A DNA stretch of 50,919 nt, taken from positions 1 through 50,919 of the forward strand of contig JAKADX010000032.1 of the NCBI GenBank assembly GCA_021818505.1, read 5' to 3'. The translations under genes and the position numbers were made by a program. The notes under the pieces are model-generated. The model was given only the letters and a program-made list of their open reading frames with translations, did no database searches and was not told the origin of the DNA. The DNA comes from Pseudomonadota bacterium (GTDB lineage: Bacteria; Pseudomonadota; Alphaproteobacteria; Acetobacterales; Acetobacteraceae). Below are positions 8,034-19,371 of this stretch, in pieces; the first letter of the stretch is position 1, and each line of letters starts with the position of its first letter.

Positions 8034-8522
8034 TCAGGACAGGTTGCCGAACTGCTTGGCCAGCACCTTGTCGCCGACACGGATGTCGAGCCGGTCGGCG
8101 GTGCCGGCGGCGAGTTCCAGCGTCGCGCGCGCATCGCCGCCGTCGATCACGGCGAGGCTCTGCGGCACCGTGTTCTCGACCACGCGGCGGATGGTGCCGT
8201 CGGCGCCGATGAACAGCATGTCGAGCGGGGCGATGGTGTTCTTCATCCACATCTCCGACCGCCGCTCCGTGCCCCAGTCGAACAGCATCCCGCCGTCCGG
8301 CGCGACGTGTTCGCGGAACATCAGGCCGGTTTCCTGCTGCTCGGGCGTGAGCGCCAGTTCGACGTTGAACTCGTGGCGCGTGCCGTCGCGGGTGACGATG
8401 ACCAGCTTCTCGGTCGGCAGCGGCGGCTGCGCCTTGGTCGGCTCCTGCTGCGCGCGGCCGGGGCGCGAGAGGGCAACGGAGGAGACCGCGAGCAGGGCGA
8501 GCAGGTGGCGGCGCGGGGTCAT
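8034..8522 (-). CDS. DUF192 family secreted protein
   Basis: A 162-residue protein with a signal peptide (about residues 1-24, ending GRA-Q) and a DUF192 domain: ELALTPEQQETGLMFRE, then GMLFDWG and MWMKNTIAPLDMLFI, the family hallmark. DUF192 proteins are small periplasmic or exported proteins of unknown role. Its ATG overlaps the stop of the upstream deacetylase gene by four bases, so the two are co-transcribed. It converges on soxD with a three-base gap. Confidence 0.88.
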   Translation of the reverse strand: MTPRRHLLALLAVSSVALSRPGRAQQEPTKAQPPLPTEKLVIVTRDGTRHEFNVELALTPEQQETGLMFREHVAPDGGMLFDWGTERRSEMWMKNTIAPLDMLFIGADGTIRRVVENTVPQSLAVIDGGDARATLELAAGTADRLDIRVGDKVLAKQFGNLS

Positions 8523-9640
8523 GCGGGCAATGTCTCCTTCAGTGCGCGTGCCGCGAGGCGTTCGATCTCCGGGCGGACCGGACCTTCGCGCGGCGCGTCG
8601 CGCAGGGTGGTGAACCAGTGCTCCGGCGGGTTGCGGCCGGCGGCGCGGTTATAGACGAGGCCGCGCAGCACCGTCTCGGCCGAGGCGGGCAGCCGATCGG
8701 GGATCGGATGGCCGTTCAGCGCCGCCCAGATGCCGGCCCAGCAGCGCCCGACCGCGTAGGGGTTGTAGCCGCCCCCGCCCAGCACGACCAGACGCGGCGC
8801 ATGCCCGGCCAGCGCGGCAACGGCGGCGAAATAGGCGTTGTTGGAGAGCGACAGGCGGGCCAGCGGGTCTTCCTCCAGGCTGTCGGCGCCCGCCTGGACC
8901 ATGATCGCCTGCGGCCGGCGCGCGTCGATCAGCGGCAGCACGGCTTCGAGCATCAGAAAGCGGTGCTCGGTATCGTTCAGCCCGCGCGGCACCGGGAAGT
9001 TGCGGGCCGATCCGCCGGCGCGGTCATCGGCGTCGCCGGTTCGCGGCCAGCGCCCGGCCTCGTGAATGCTGATCGTCAGCACGCGCGGATCGCCGGCAAA
9101 GGCGTCCTGCACCCCATCGCCGTGATGCGCGTCAAGATCGAGATAGACGACGCGATCGAGGCCGGCGTCGAGCCAGGCGAGCAGGCCGAGCGCCGGGTCG
9201 TTGAGGTAGCAGAAGCCGCTGGCCCGATCCGGCCGCCCGTGATGCGTGCCGCCGCCCGGACAATGCGCAACCCCGCCGCCCAGCACCAGCCGCGCCGCCA
9301 GCAGCACCCCGCCGGCCGAGGTCGCCGGGCGGCGGTATATTTCCGCATAGACGGGATTGCTGTCGGCACCGATGCGGAACCGCGCGCGGTCGGCAGCACT
9401 CACCGCCTGCGCCGCCTCGGCGCGCTTCAGCGCGGCGAGATAGGCGGGGTCGTGAAAGCGCGTGATCTCTCCATCCGTGGCGAGCGGCGCGTCGTGGTAC
9501 TGCCCCTCCGCGAGCCAGCCGAGGGCGCTGATCAGGTCGGTGCAGGTCGAGACGCGCGGGATCGCCAGCGGATGGCCCGGCCCGTAGGTGGAGCGGCGGT
9601 AGATCTCGCTGCCGATATAAGCGGGGCGCGGGCGGGACAT
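8519..9640 (-). CDS. histone-deacetylase-family (AcuC-like) amidohydrolase
   Basis: A 373-residue zinc-dependent deacetylase of the arginase/deacetylase fold. Visible motifs are GGGTHHGRPDRASGFCYLND (catalytic His pair), YLDLDAHHGDGVQ (zinc-binding Asp and His), QAGADSLEEDPLARL (zinc Asp) and GGGGYNPYAVGRCW (transition-state Tyr), so it should be active. Substrates in bacteria include acetyl-lysine on acyl-CoA synthetases (AcuC) or acetylpolyamines; the choice cannot be made here. The start is ATG 9640 (MSRPRPAYIG) or ATG 9646. It diverges from the dehalogenase gene by about 45 bases. Confidence 0.9.
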   Translation of the reverse strand: MSRPRPAYIGSEIYRRSTYGPGHPLAIPRVSTCTDLISALGWLAEGQYHDAPLATDGEITRFHDPAYLAALKRAEAAQAVSAADRARFRIGADSNPVYAEIYRRPATSAGGVLLAARLVLGGGVAHCPGGGTHHGRPDRASGFCYLNDPALGLLAWLDAGLDRVVYLDLDAHHGDGVQDAFAGDPRVLTISIHEAGRWPRTGDADDRAGGSARNFPVPRGLNDTEHRFLMLEAVLPLIDARRPQAIMVQAGADSLEEDPLARLSLSNNAYFAAVAALAGHAPRLVVLGGGGYNPYAVGRCWAGIWAALNGHPIPDRLPASAETVLRGLVYNRAAGRNPPEHWFTTLRDAPREGPVRPEIERLAARALKETLPA

Positions 9641-9686
9641 GGCCATGCTATGCCAGATCGCACGATCCGGCGGGAGGGCGGCGGCG

Positions 9687-10388
9687 ATGGTCAAGGCGCT
9701 GATTTTCGACGTGTTCGGCACGGTGGTCGATTGGCGCGGCAGCCTGATAGAGGACCTGACCAATTTCGGTGCGGCACGCGGCATCGCCGCGGACTGGCCG
9801 GCGCTGGTCGATGCCTGGCGCGGCGCCTACGTGCCCTCGATGGACCGGGTGCGGCACGGCGCACGAGCCTGGGCGACGCTGGATGTGCTGCATCGCGAAT
9901 CGCTGGAACGCCTGATCGGCGAGTTCGGCATCACGGGCCTCGACGAGGCGGCGCGGCAGGAGATCACCCGATTCTGGCACCGGCTGCGGCCGTGGCCCGA
10001 CGCGGTGCCGGGACTGGCGCGGCTGAAGCGGCGCTTCGTCATCGCAACACTGTCGAACGGCAATGTCGCGCTCCTCGTCAACCTCGCGAAACATGCCGGC
10101 CTGCCGTGGGACATGGTGTTCGGGGGCGACCTGTTCCGCCACTACAAGCCCGACCCCGAAACCTATCTCGGCGCTTGCCGCCTGCTCGACCTGCCGCCGG
10201 CGGAGGTGATGATGGTGGCCGCGCATAACGGCGATCTGGCGGCGGCGCGGGAACATGGTCTCGCCACCGGGTTCTTCCCGCGCCCGAACGAGCACGCGCC
10301 GGGACAGGCGCGTGACCAGCACGCGGAACAGGACTGGGACGTGGTGGCGCGCGACATCGAGGATCTGGCGACGCGGCTTGGTGCGTGA
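9687..10388 (+). CDS. haloacid dehalogenase type II (HAD superfamily)
   Basis: A 233-residue cytoplasmic HAD hydrolase. The nucleophile Asp8 lies in FDVFGTVVD, followed by the type II features LSNGN, HYKPDPETYLGA (catalytic Lys) and MVAAHNGDLAAAREHG. This pattern is characteristic of L-2-haloacid dehalogenases, which convert 2-haloalkanoates to 2-hydroxyacids; HAD paralogues with other substrates share it. ATG 9687 is chosen because GGGAGG precedes it and the protein then begins directly with the HAD strand. Confidence 0.85.
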   Translation: MVKALIFDVFGTVVDWRGSLIEDLTNFGAARGIAADWPALVDAWRGAYVPSMDRVRHGARAWATLDVLHRESLERLIGEFGITGLDEAARQEITRFWHRLRPWPDAVPGLARLKRRFVIATLSNGNVALLVNLAKHAGLPWDMVFGGDLFRHYKPDPETYLGACRLLDLPPAEVMMVAAHNGDLAAAREHGLATGFFPRPNEHAPGQARDQHAEQDWDVVARDIEDLATRLGA

Positions 10389-10401
10389 CTTTGGCCGTTC
10401 T

Positions 10402-10425
10402 CCGACGTAACATTACGAATGTCGG
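10402..10425. promoter_or_regulatory. nested inverted repeat upstream of the Hint-domain gene
   Basis: The stretch contains CGTAA-CA-TTACG (10406-10417) nested inside CCGAC...GTCGG (10402-10406, 10421-10425). It lies 18 bases before the ATG at 10444, in a short gap after the dehalogenase stop. It could be an operator or an mRNA hairpin; no poly-T follows, so a terminator is unlikely. Confidence 0.35.
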
Positions 10426-10443
10426 AAGAGTGGGACTCGAAGG

Positions 10444-12664
10444 ATGGGCACCACGGTCAGCAGCGGCGTCACCGCGACCATCTCGACCTCGGTCAGCGGG
10501 TTGGTGGTGGCGAGCGGTGGGGCATTGCTGGTCTCGTCCGGGGGCATCGCACTCAGCGCGACCGTCGATCAAGGCGGCTCGCTGACCGTCCTGTCGGGCG
10601 GCCTCGACAGCGGCGGCCTCGTCCAGTCCGGCGGCAGCGAGACCGTGCTCGGCGGCGGCAGCGCCGTTGCCACGACTGATGACGCCGTCCTCACCGTCGC
10701 CGCCGGCGGCGTCGCCAGCGGCGTCAAAGTCGGCATTAGCACCGGCACACTTGATGTGACATCCGGCGGGATCGCGATCGCGCCGATCGTTTCTTCATAT
10801 TATACGATGACTGGAACTGTCATCGTCGACTCCGGTGGCGTGCTGTCGGGCGGCGGCAACTTCGTGACCCTGGAAGCGGGCGGCAGCCTCGCGCCTGGCG
10901 GCAGCGGCACATTCAGCGGACTGGTCGTTGACAGCGGCGCGACGGCGGACATCACCAGCGGCTTGTCCGCCCTCAACGCAACGGTGGACGCCGGCGGCAG
11001 CGTCGTGGTCGGCCCGGGCGGCTATTTCGAGGGACCGATCGCCGCCGGCGCCTTCGTGGCGGTCGAAGGCGGCGGCGTCAGGGGAATTGCCGGCAACGGC
11101 GGCACGCTCGTGATCGGCGCAGGCGGCGTTGACTTGTTCCAGGGCCTCGCCTCCCTCGATCTCACCGGCGACTCCGCCCTGATCGTGCAGTCGGGCGGCA
11201 CCGTCGAGGTCGAGGACCGCTTCCTGCTTAAGGGAACGGTGAACGCCACGGCCGGCGGCGTCGTGCTGCTCACCAACGCGGGCAGCGCCGGCCCGCTGGT
11301 CCTGCCGGCGGGCACGCTGGACGCGACGGCTGCCACCGTCGTCACCTCGGCCGTCGCCGATCAGGGCGCGGTGATTTCGATCGGGTCCGGCGCGACCGCC
11401 ATCGATGTCGGCGTCTCAGGCGGCACGCTGATCGTCGATGCGGGTGCGGTGCTGTCGGGCGGCCTGGTGTTCGATCAGTACGGCTATGGCGGGGACATCG
11501 TCATCTCCGGCACCACCCTGCCGACGGTGCCGATCAGCGGCCTTGGGCGCGACGAAACCATCGACCTGCCCAACATTCCCTTCGATCCGGCCGGCACGAT
11601 TTCGGCGGGCACCAGCGTGATCAGCTTCGTCGAGAACGGCTTCAGCTACAGCCTGCCGATCGTCTCGGCGGGCCTGATCGGGCAGACCGTGCTGCTCGCG
11701 CGCGATGCAAGCGGCGGCACCATGATCGAGGTGCCGTGCTTCGCCGCCGGCACGCGCATCGCCACCCCGGCGGGCGAGGTTCCGGTGGAGGCATTGCGGC
11801 CGGGCGATGCCGTCGTCACGGTCGGCGGCGCGGCGCGCTGGGCGCGGCCGGTGCGCTGGGTCGGCACCGTCGCGGTCGATCTGACGCGCCATCCGGCCCC
11901 GGAGAAGGCCGCCCCGATCCGCATCACCGCCGGCGCCTTCGCCGACTGCGTGCCGGCGCGCGACCTGCTGGTCTCCCCCGACCACGCGCTGCTGGTCGAT
12001 GGCGCGCTGATCCAGGCGCAGGCGCTCGTCAACGGCGCCACCATCGTGCAGGAGTTTCCGCCGCGCGTCGTCTATTGGCACGTCGAACTCGACGCGCACA
12101 GCGTGCTGCTGGCCGAAGGGCTGCCGGCCGAGAGCTATCGCGACACCGGCAACCGGGCGGTGTTCGCGGGTGAGGCTGGCGTCCGCCCGTTGCATCCCGA
12201 TTTCGCCGCTCCCGCCGCCGCGCTTGTGCTGCGTGGTCCACCACTTCGCGCTGCGCACGCGCGGCTTGCGCTGCGCGCCCTCGCGCTGGGACACCGGCTG
12301 ACTGCCGACGCCGCACTTGCCGTTCTCGCCCCGCATCCGCTGGCTGCAAGCGGTATCGGTCGCTGGCTCGTGCCGGCGAGCACGCGCCATGTGCGGCTGA
12401 CGAGCCGCAGCTTCGTGCCGGCGTGGTTCGGCGAGGACGATCGGCGCCGGCTGGGTGTCGCCGTGCGTCGCGCGCGGCTCGGCGGGCGCGCGCTGCCGGA
12501 CTCGGCATTCGGAGCGGGCTGGCATGAGTTGGAAGCTGCGTGGCGCTGGACTGATGGCGCGGCGGAACTGCACCTGCCGCCGGCGGCGCGGCCGGTGACG
12601 CTGACCATCGAATTGACCGAGCGCGGCAACCGCTACTGGCTGCCGGCCGATGCCGGCGACGCGA

Positions 12665-12687
<23 letters not shown>
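10444..12687 (+). CDS. Gly/Ser beta-helix repeat protein with C-terminal Hint domain
   Basis: A 747-residue protein in two parts. Residues 1 to about 425 are AIDA-like repeats: short units with GG doublets and alternating small and hydrophobic residues (VASGGALLVSSGG, LTVLSGGLDSGG), which form beta-helices in autotransporter passengers. From about residue 435 comes a Hint (hedgehog/intein, Hint_2 type) domain: CFAAGTRIATPAGEVPVEAL with the N-terminal Cys, then LLVSPDHALLVDG and HVELDAHSVLLAEGL. Beyond that is a unique tail of about 180 residues. No signal peptide or beta-barrel is visible, so export would need a type I or other route. Hint domains can cleave at the Cys; the role here is unknown. 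Its 3' end overlaps the convergent regulator gene by 23 bases. Confidence 0.85.
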
Positions 12688-13962
<1,275 letters not shown>

Positions 13963-13978
<16 letters not shown>

Positions 13979-15462
13979 GGCGCCTCCAGCGGTACTTCGA
14001 TCACAAATACCGCCCCCTGCCCTGCCTCGGCGACGCCGGCGGAGGCGAGCGTCAGCCGACCGCCCTGCGCCTCCACCAGTTCGCGCGCTATGGCGAGGCC
14101 CAGGCCGGTGCCGTCGGCGCGGCCGGTCACGAACGGCTCGAACAGGCTGGCGCGCAGATCCGCAGGCACGCCCGCGCCGCTGTCGGCGACCTCGATGCGC
14201 AGGTTTGTGCCGATGCGGCGGGCACGCAGCGCGACCCGCCCGCCCGGCGGCGTATGCCGCACCGCGTTGTCGAGCAGCGCATCCAGGGCGCGCCGCAGCA
14301 GCGCAGGGTCGAGCATGGCGCTGACCGTATCAGCGTCCACGTCCAGCGTCACCGGGCCGTTGCGGTGGTCGGCGGCGGCGGCCTCCAGCAGCGCGCCGAT
14401 CGCCACCGGTTCGCGCTGTGGCGTGCGGCGCTGGGTCATCGCCAGCAACTCGCCGATCAGCCTGTCCAGCCGGGCAATCTGCGTCAGGATGGCGCGCAGC
14501 GCGCCCTCCTGCCGGGTCGCGTCGGCAGCCAGCGCGTTCTCGGCTTTCAGCCGCATGGCAGCGATGGGGTTGCGGAACTCGTGCGCCACGCCGGCGGCGA
14601 CCCGGCCGAGGGCGGCCAGCCGCTCCGTCTGCGCGACCCGGGCCGCCAGGGCGTCTGCCTCCCGCCGTGCCTCGCTGAGGCGCTGGCCGGCGGTGTTCAG
14701 GGCCGCGACAATGCGATCCAGTTCCGCCTCGCCGGTCGGCGGCAGATGCGGCAGGTCGCCGGCTTCACTGCGGGCAAGCGCCGCCTCGATGCGCGCGACG
14801 TGGCGCGTCCAGGCCAGCACCAGCCAGGTCAGCCACGCCGCGATGCCCAGCACCAACGCCAGCAGCACCGCCAGTCCCAGCCGCAGCGCGTCCAGCCCGG
14901 CGGCGGCGATCACGCGGGTCATGGTCCAACCGGTCAGGTCGGCGACCGGGCCGGGCATGGGGCAGGCGTGCAGGACCAGTGTCTGGCCGGCCACGGCATA
15001 GTCCGCGCCGAGCGACCGGCGGCCCTGCGCGGCCTCGGCATTCAGCGCGGCGATACGAGGCCGCTCGGCCTGCGGCAGGTCAGTCTTGGGGCCGGTTCCC
15101 GCATAGGTCGGGAAAGCGTAGGCGAGCGACCCCGCGCCCTGTTGCCACACCCCGCCCTCGACGCCGCGGCTGGTGGCCAGCGCGACCTGCACGATCGCGG
15201 TCAGGTCGCGCCGCAGCCGCGCGTCCGGCTGCCCGCCCGGCGGGCCGGCCCAGCCGGTGGCGTAGAAGGCGTAGCCGTCGGCGATGCGGTCGCACGCCTG
15301 CGCCACCGCGGCGGCGGCGCGCGCCACCTGAGCGGACGTGCTCTCGCGGTAGAGGTTCAGCAGTAGCCAGCCGACCGCGCAGGCGGCGGCGAGGGAGAGC
15401 AACCAGACGACGAACAGCCGGGCGCGCAGCGACCTCACGCCGGTACTGTGTCGGCGGCCCAC
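13963..15462 (-). CDS. membrane sensor histidine kinase, partner of the NtrC-type regulator
   Basis: A 499-residue kinase. Transmembrane segments at about 14-36 and 193-217 enclose a periplasmic sensor of about 155 residues. A HAMP-like linker leads to the dimerisation helix with His294 in HEFRNP, and the ATPase domain shows the N box (DNAVRHTPPGG), GAGVP and GTGLGLAIAREL. It probably autophosphorylates His294 and passes the phosphate to Asp52 of the downstream regulator. The start is GTG or ATG near 15462; it faces the pseudoprotease gene at 15577 across about 115 bases. Confidence 0.92.
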
Positions 15463-15576
15463 CGCGTGCGCAACTGCCGCCCTGGGCGGATGGCGGGGCC
15501 GGTCAACCGTCCGGTGCCGAAACCGACGGAGCCGGGCGAGATTGCCGCCATGACCCAGATCGTGACAGGTTCAGCC

Positions 15577-16467
15577 ATGACCGACACCGCCGCATTCCTC
15601 GCCCTTTCCCAATCCATCGAAGCCGCGGTCCGGCAGGCGGCGCCGCTGGTGGCCGGCATCGACTGGGGCGGGCGGCAGCACATCAGCGGCGTGCTGTGGC
15701 GACGCGGCGTGCTGGTCACGTCCGAACAGAGCCTGCCCGATGCCGAGGCCTACACCGCCGTCCTGCCGGGTGGCGCGCGCGTCGCCGCGACGCTGGCGGG
15801 GCGTGACCCGTCCACCAACGTTGTCGCGCTGCGGCTGGAAGGCGAGGCGCCCGAGATCACGCACGCGGAACCGACCGGCGTCGGCGCGCTGACGCTCGCC
15901 CTCGGCAGCGACGGCGCGGGGGCGGCCACGGCGCGGCTGGCAACGCTGGAAGTCCTCGGCCCGGCCTGGGAGAGCCTGCGCGGCGGGCGCATCGACCGGC
16001 GCCTGCAGATCGCCGTGCGGTTGGGTCATGCCGCCGAGGGCGGGCCGGTGATCGACGCCGCCGGGCGACTGCTGGGCATGTCCACCTTCGGGCCGCGCCG
16101 GCGGGTGCTGGTGATCCCCGCCGCCACCATCGGCCGGGTGCTGGAGGTGCTGCTGCGCGAGGGCCGGGTGCTGCGCGGCTGGCTCGGCGTGGGGCTGCAC
16201 CCGGTGGCGCTGCCGCGCGAACTGGCCGAGCGCACGGGCGCCGCGCAGGGTCTGATGGTGGTCAACCTGGCCGAGAACGCGCCGGCCGCCGGCGTGCTGC
16301 TGCCCGGCGACATCCTGCTGGAGATCGCGGGAACGCCGGTCGCCACCCCGCGCGCGGTCGCCGCCGCTCTCGGCGCCGAGCGGATCGGCACGGCGGTCGC
16401 ACTCAAGGTGCTGCGTGGCGGCGCGCCCGCCGAACTGCATGTGACCGTGGCGGCCCGTCCGACATGA
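15577..16467 (+). CDS. HtrA-like trypsin-fold protein with PDZ domain, catalytic triad lost
   Basis: A 296-residue protein with an S1C trypsin-like fold (residues 20-185) and one PDZ domain (about 200-290: [32 protein letters not shown]). Compared with the intact HtrA at 17986-19356, the catalytic His aligns with Gln51 (VTSEQSL), Asp with Asn81 ([11 protein letters not shown]) and Ser with Glu154 ([10 protein letters not shown]). It is probably a non-proteolytic binding or sensor protein. No signal peptide is seen, so it may be cytoplasmic. ATG 15577 is preferred; 15550 is possible. The stop overlaps the start of the LuxR-type gene by four bases. Confidence 0.8.
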   Translation: MTDTAAFLALSQSIEAAVRQAAPLVAGIDWGGRQHISGVLWRRGVLVTSEQSLPDAEAYTAVLPGGARVAATLAGRDPSTNVVALRLEGEAPEITHAEPTGVGALTLALGSDGAGAATARLATLEVLGPAWESLRGGRIDRRLQIAVRLGHAAEGGPVIDAAGRLLGMSTFGPRRRVLVIPAATIGRVLEVLLREGRVLRGWLGVGLHPVALPRELAERTGAAQGLMVVNLAENAPAAGVLLPGDILLEIAGTPVATPRAVAAALGAERIGTAVALKVLRGGAPAELHVTVAARPT

Positions 16468-17036
16468 CCGCGCCGCCGGCCACGCTCGACCGTCCCGAAG
16501 CACCGCGCGCGGCCCTGCGGGTGCTCGACGGGCAGCGCGAGCGCGACCTGCGGCGCAGTCTGGTCACGGCGAGCGAGGCGGAGGCGGACGTGCTGGTGCT
16601 GGAACTGCGCGACGGCGAGGCGGTCCCGGCGGACGCGGCGGCCTTCGACGGCGCGCTGCTGCTGCTCTCCGACGATCCGGCGCACGCCGCCGATGCGGGC
16701 CACGCCGGCGTGCTGCCACGATCGGCCGGCGCGCGGCAGGTCGCGGCGGCCGTGGCGGCCCTCGCCGCGGGCCTGACGGTGCGCGTGGTGTCGCAGCGCG
16801 AGGCGCACGGTTTCGCGGCGCGCGAAACCCCGCCGCGCGTCGCCCTGACGCCGCGCGAGGTCGAGGTGCTGGCGCTGGTCGGCGAAGGGTTGAGCAACAA
16901 GGCGATCGCGCGGCGCCTCGCCATCTCCGCGCATACGGTGAAGTACCACCTGGAAGCGATCTTCGCCAAACTCGGCGTGCGCAGCCGGGCGGAGGCGGTG
17001 ACGCGGGGCCTGAAGCTCGGCGTGCATCTGCTCTGA
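16464..17036 (+). CDS. LuxR-type regulator with degenerate receiver domain
   Basis: A 190-residue protein. The C-terminal GerE/LuxR helix-turn-helix (about 125-185) is clear: [20 protein letters not shown], then [19 protein letters not shown]. The N-terminal half resembles a response-regulator receiver, but the phospho-acceptor position reads LVLELRDG (Glu where LDL is usual) and the conserved Lys is Arg (GVLPRSAG). It may act independently of phosphorylation. It is translationally coupled to the triad-less protease (ATGA), so the two probably work together, possibly by direct binding. The targets are unknown. Confidence 0.82.
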   Translation: MTAPPATLDRPEAPRAALRVLDGQRERDLRRSLVTASEAEADVLVLELRDGEAVPADAAAFDGALLLLSDDPAHAADAGHAGVLPRSAGARQVAAAVAALAAGLTVRVVSQREAHGFAARETPPRVALTPREVEVLALVGEGLSNKAIARRLAISAHTVKYHLEAIFAKLGVRSRAEAVTRGLKLGVHLL

Positions 17037-17106
17037 CCCCGCCCCTCTCGCGCCGGCCGGAGCGGGACGGTAGCGTGCGAGCCACGTTGCGATCCAGGAG
17101 CCAGCC

Positions 17107-17862
17107 ATGACCCCCTTCGACCTCACCGGCCGCGTCGCCATCGTCACCGGCGGCAACGGCGGCATCGGCCTCGGCATCGCGGAGGGGCTGGTGGCGGCCG
17201 GCGCGTCGGTGCTGCTCAGCGGGCGCAATGCGGCCAAGGGGACGGCGGCGGCGGCGCATCTCGGCCCGCGCGCCGCGTTCGCGGTGGCCGACGTGGCACG
17301 CAAGGCCGAGTGCGAACGGCTGGCCGCCGAGGCGGTTACGCGGTTCGGTGGGCTCGACATCCTGGTCAACAACGCCGGCACCTCGGTGCGCAAGCCACCG
17401 CAGGACTACACCGAGGAGGAGTGGCACCGCATCCTCGACACCAACCTCACCGGCGCCTTTCTGCTCTGTCAGGCAGCGTATCCGCATTTCGTGCGCGCGG
17501 GCGGCGGCAAGATCGTCAACATCGCATCGCTGAACGCCATCCTCGGCGCGCCGCACAACGTTCCCTACGCCGCCAGCAAGGGCGGCATCGCCGCGATGAC
17601 GCGGGGGCTGGCGACCGCCTGGGCCGACGAGAACATCCAGGTCAACGCCATTCTGCCCGGCTGGATCGAGACCGAGATGACGGCGGGTGCCAAGGCGCAT
17701 GTTCCGGGATTGCAGGAGGCCGTGGTGGCACGCACGCCGGCCGGACGCTGGGGACAGCCGCGCGACCTCGCCGGGCTGGCGGTGTTCCTCGCCGCCCCTG
17801 CCTCCGACTGGATCACCGGCACCGCGATCCCGGCCGACGGCGGGTACAGCATCCGCGCCTGA
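17107..17862 (+). CDS. short-chain dehydrogenase/reductase
   Basis: A 251-residue classical SDR. It has the Rossmann glycine motif TGGNGGIGLG near residue 15, NNAG, the active-site Ser in NIASLNA, and YAASKGG with catalytic Tyr and Lys, ending with the usual GTAIPADGGYSI. It is similar to gluconate 5-dehydrogenase / 2-deoxygluconate 3-dehydrogenase types, but SDR substrates cannot be told from motifs. The ribosome site CAGGAG lies nine bases before the ATG. A GC-rich inverted repeat with one bulge follows the stop (about 17883-17915) and might help termination. Confidence 0.9.
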   Translation: MTPFDLTGRVAIVTGGNGGIGLGIAEGLVAAGASVLLSGRNAAKGTAAAAHLGPRAAFAVADVARKAECERLAAEAVTRFGGLDILVNNAGTSVRKPPQDYTEEEWHRILDTNLTGAFLLCQAAYPHFVRAGGGKIVNIASLNAILGAPHNVPYAASKGGIAAMTRGLATAWADENIQVNAILPGWIETEMTAGAKAHVPGLQEAVVARTPAGRWGQPRDLAGLAVFLAAPASDWITGTAIPADGGYSIRA

Positions 17863-17985
17863 GGCGCAACGGACGCAGACCCGCGGCCCCGCACGAAGAG
17901 TTTTGCCGCGCGGGCCCTGGTTGACCATTGATTCCGTGTCCCGCTCTGCCAGCGTGGCAGTTTCATGTTGAGCGGGGGTGCGCCG

Positions 17986-19356
17986 ATGATCCGACACGCC
18001 TTGCGCGGCCTGTGCTGCGCCGCCGTGCTGCTGGCCGTCATGGAGCGGCTTCCGTCGCCCGCCGCTGCCGCGGTTCCGCCGCCTGACCTTGCCGATCAGG
18101 TCGCAACCCTGCTGCCCAGCGTCGTGGCGATCCAGACCATCGCCATGACACCGCAGGGCCGCATGTTTTTCGACGGCTCCGGCTTCATCATCGATCCCTC
18201 GGGCATCGTCGCCACCAATCGGCACGTCATCCTCGGCGCCTACCAGATCACCGTGAAAGTACCGGGTCTGCCGCCGCTCAAGGCGACGCCGCTGTTCGTC
18301 AGCACCGGAATCGATCTCGCGCTGCTCAAGGTCGATGCGGGCAGGCCGCTCCCGGCGGTCAAACTTGGCGACAGCGACACGGTCCGCATCGGCGACCACG
18401 TGATGCTGCTCGGCAATCCGCTCGGCGTGGGTGAATCGCTCACCTTCGGCGTGGTCAGCGCCCTCAACCGCGACATCGGCGAGACGCTGTATGACCACTT
18501 CATCCAGACGGATGCCGCATTGAACCACGGCAACTCCGGTGGACCGATGTTCAATGCGGCAGGCGAAGTGATCGGCATCAACACGGGTCTGACCAGTTCG
18601 CCGGGCAATACCGGATCGGTCGGGATCGGCTATGCCATGCCGATCAACGATGCGAAGTTCGTCATCAGCCAGTTCCTGGATCGCGGACAGGTCATCTACG
18701 GCACGGCGGGCGTGACCGCGCAGCGCATGACGGCCGATCTGGCGGCAGCGTTCGGCATGGACACCGCGCGCGGCGCGATCATCACCGGCGTTCTGCCGGA
18801 CGGCCCGTCTGTCGGCAAGCTGCGCGAAGGCGACATCGTCCTGACGGTCGGACAGCAGGATGCGACGGACACGGCCGCGGTCGCGCGCCTGGTCGCGGCA
18901 ACGCCGCCGGGACAGACGCTCAATGTGACGCTGCTGCGCGATGGTGTCGAGCAAAGCGTGGCCGTGCCGGTCGGAATGTCGAAATGGGATCCCGCCAAGG
19001 GCATGGCGTTCCTGGGCCACGCGCCCGAACAGGCCAAGAAGTTCGCCACCCCCTCCGACCCCGGCATGGGGCTGTCGGCAATCAACGAGGAGATGCGAAA
19101 GCAGTTCGGGCTGGACACCGACCAGCCCGGCGTCGTCGTGACCAGCGTGGACCCGAAGAGCGTCGCCGCCGACCGCAGGATCGCGGCGGGCGACGTCATC
19201 CTTTCGGTGAACGGCAGCGCGGTCAGCAGCCCGGCCGACGTTCAGCGCCGTCTGCGCGAGGCGAGCGACATGCACCGGACATTCGCGGCACTGCTCGTCG
19301 CCGGCGTGAAAACCACCCGCTGGGTGGCGCTGCCACTGGAAGCCGATCGCTCATGA
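17986..19356 (+). CDS. DegP/HtrA-type periplasmic serine protease with two PDZ domains
   Basis: A 456-residue protein with a signal peptide (about residues 1-29, ending AAAA), a trypsin-like domain with the full triad His80 (ATNRHV), Asp110 (TGIDLALLKV) and Ser184 (GNSGGP), and two PDZ domains at about 235-330 and 345-450. It degrades or refolds misfolded envelope proteins in the periplasm. ATG 17986 is chosen for the GGGGGT upstream; ATG 17965 would add seven residues before the signal peptide. It converges on pal with a 15-base gap. Confidence 0.9.
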   Translation: MIRHALRGLCCAAVLLAVMERLPSPAAAAVPPPDLADQVATLLPSVVAIQTIAMTPQGRMFFDGSGFIIDPSGIVATNRHVILGAYQITVKVPGLPPLKATPLFVSTGIDLALLKVDAGRPLPAVKLGDSDTVRIGDHVMLLGNPLGVGESLTFGVVSALNRDIGETLYDHFIQTDAALNHGNSGGPMFNAAGEVIGINTGLTSSPGNTGSVGIGYAMPINDAKFVISQFLDRGQVIYGTAGVTAQRMTADLAAAFGMDTARGAIITGVLPDGPSVGKLREGDIVLTVGQQDATDTAAVARLVAATPPGQTLNVTLLRDGVEQSVAVPVGMSKWDPAKGMAFLGHAPEQAKKFATPSDPGMGLSAINEEMRKQFGLDTDQPGVVVTSVDPKSVAADRRIAAGDVILSVNGSAVSSPADVQRRLREASDMHRTFAALLVAGVKTTRWVALPLEADRS

Positions 19357-19371
19357 AGGTTCCGCCCAGCG

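Noticed and set aside
10444-11700. Gly-rich repeats as a CRISPR or DNA-level tandem array
   Set aside because: The repetition is at protein level with varying codons and unit lengths; there are no constant direct repeats with spacers.
17883-17915. GC-rich inverted repeat after the SDR gene as a terminator
   Set aside because: The stem has a bulge and no run of T follows, so it is not listed as a terminator.
16564-19275. A 903-codon open frame on the minus strand
   Set aside because: It is antisense to the LuxR-type, SDR and HtrA genes, rich in Arg, His and Gly, without motifs; an effect of high GC content at third positions.
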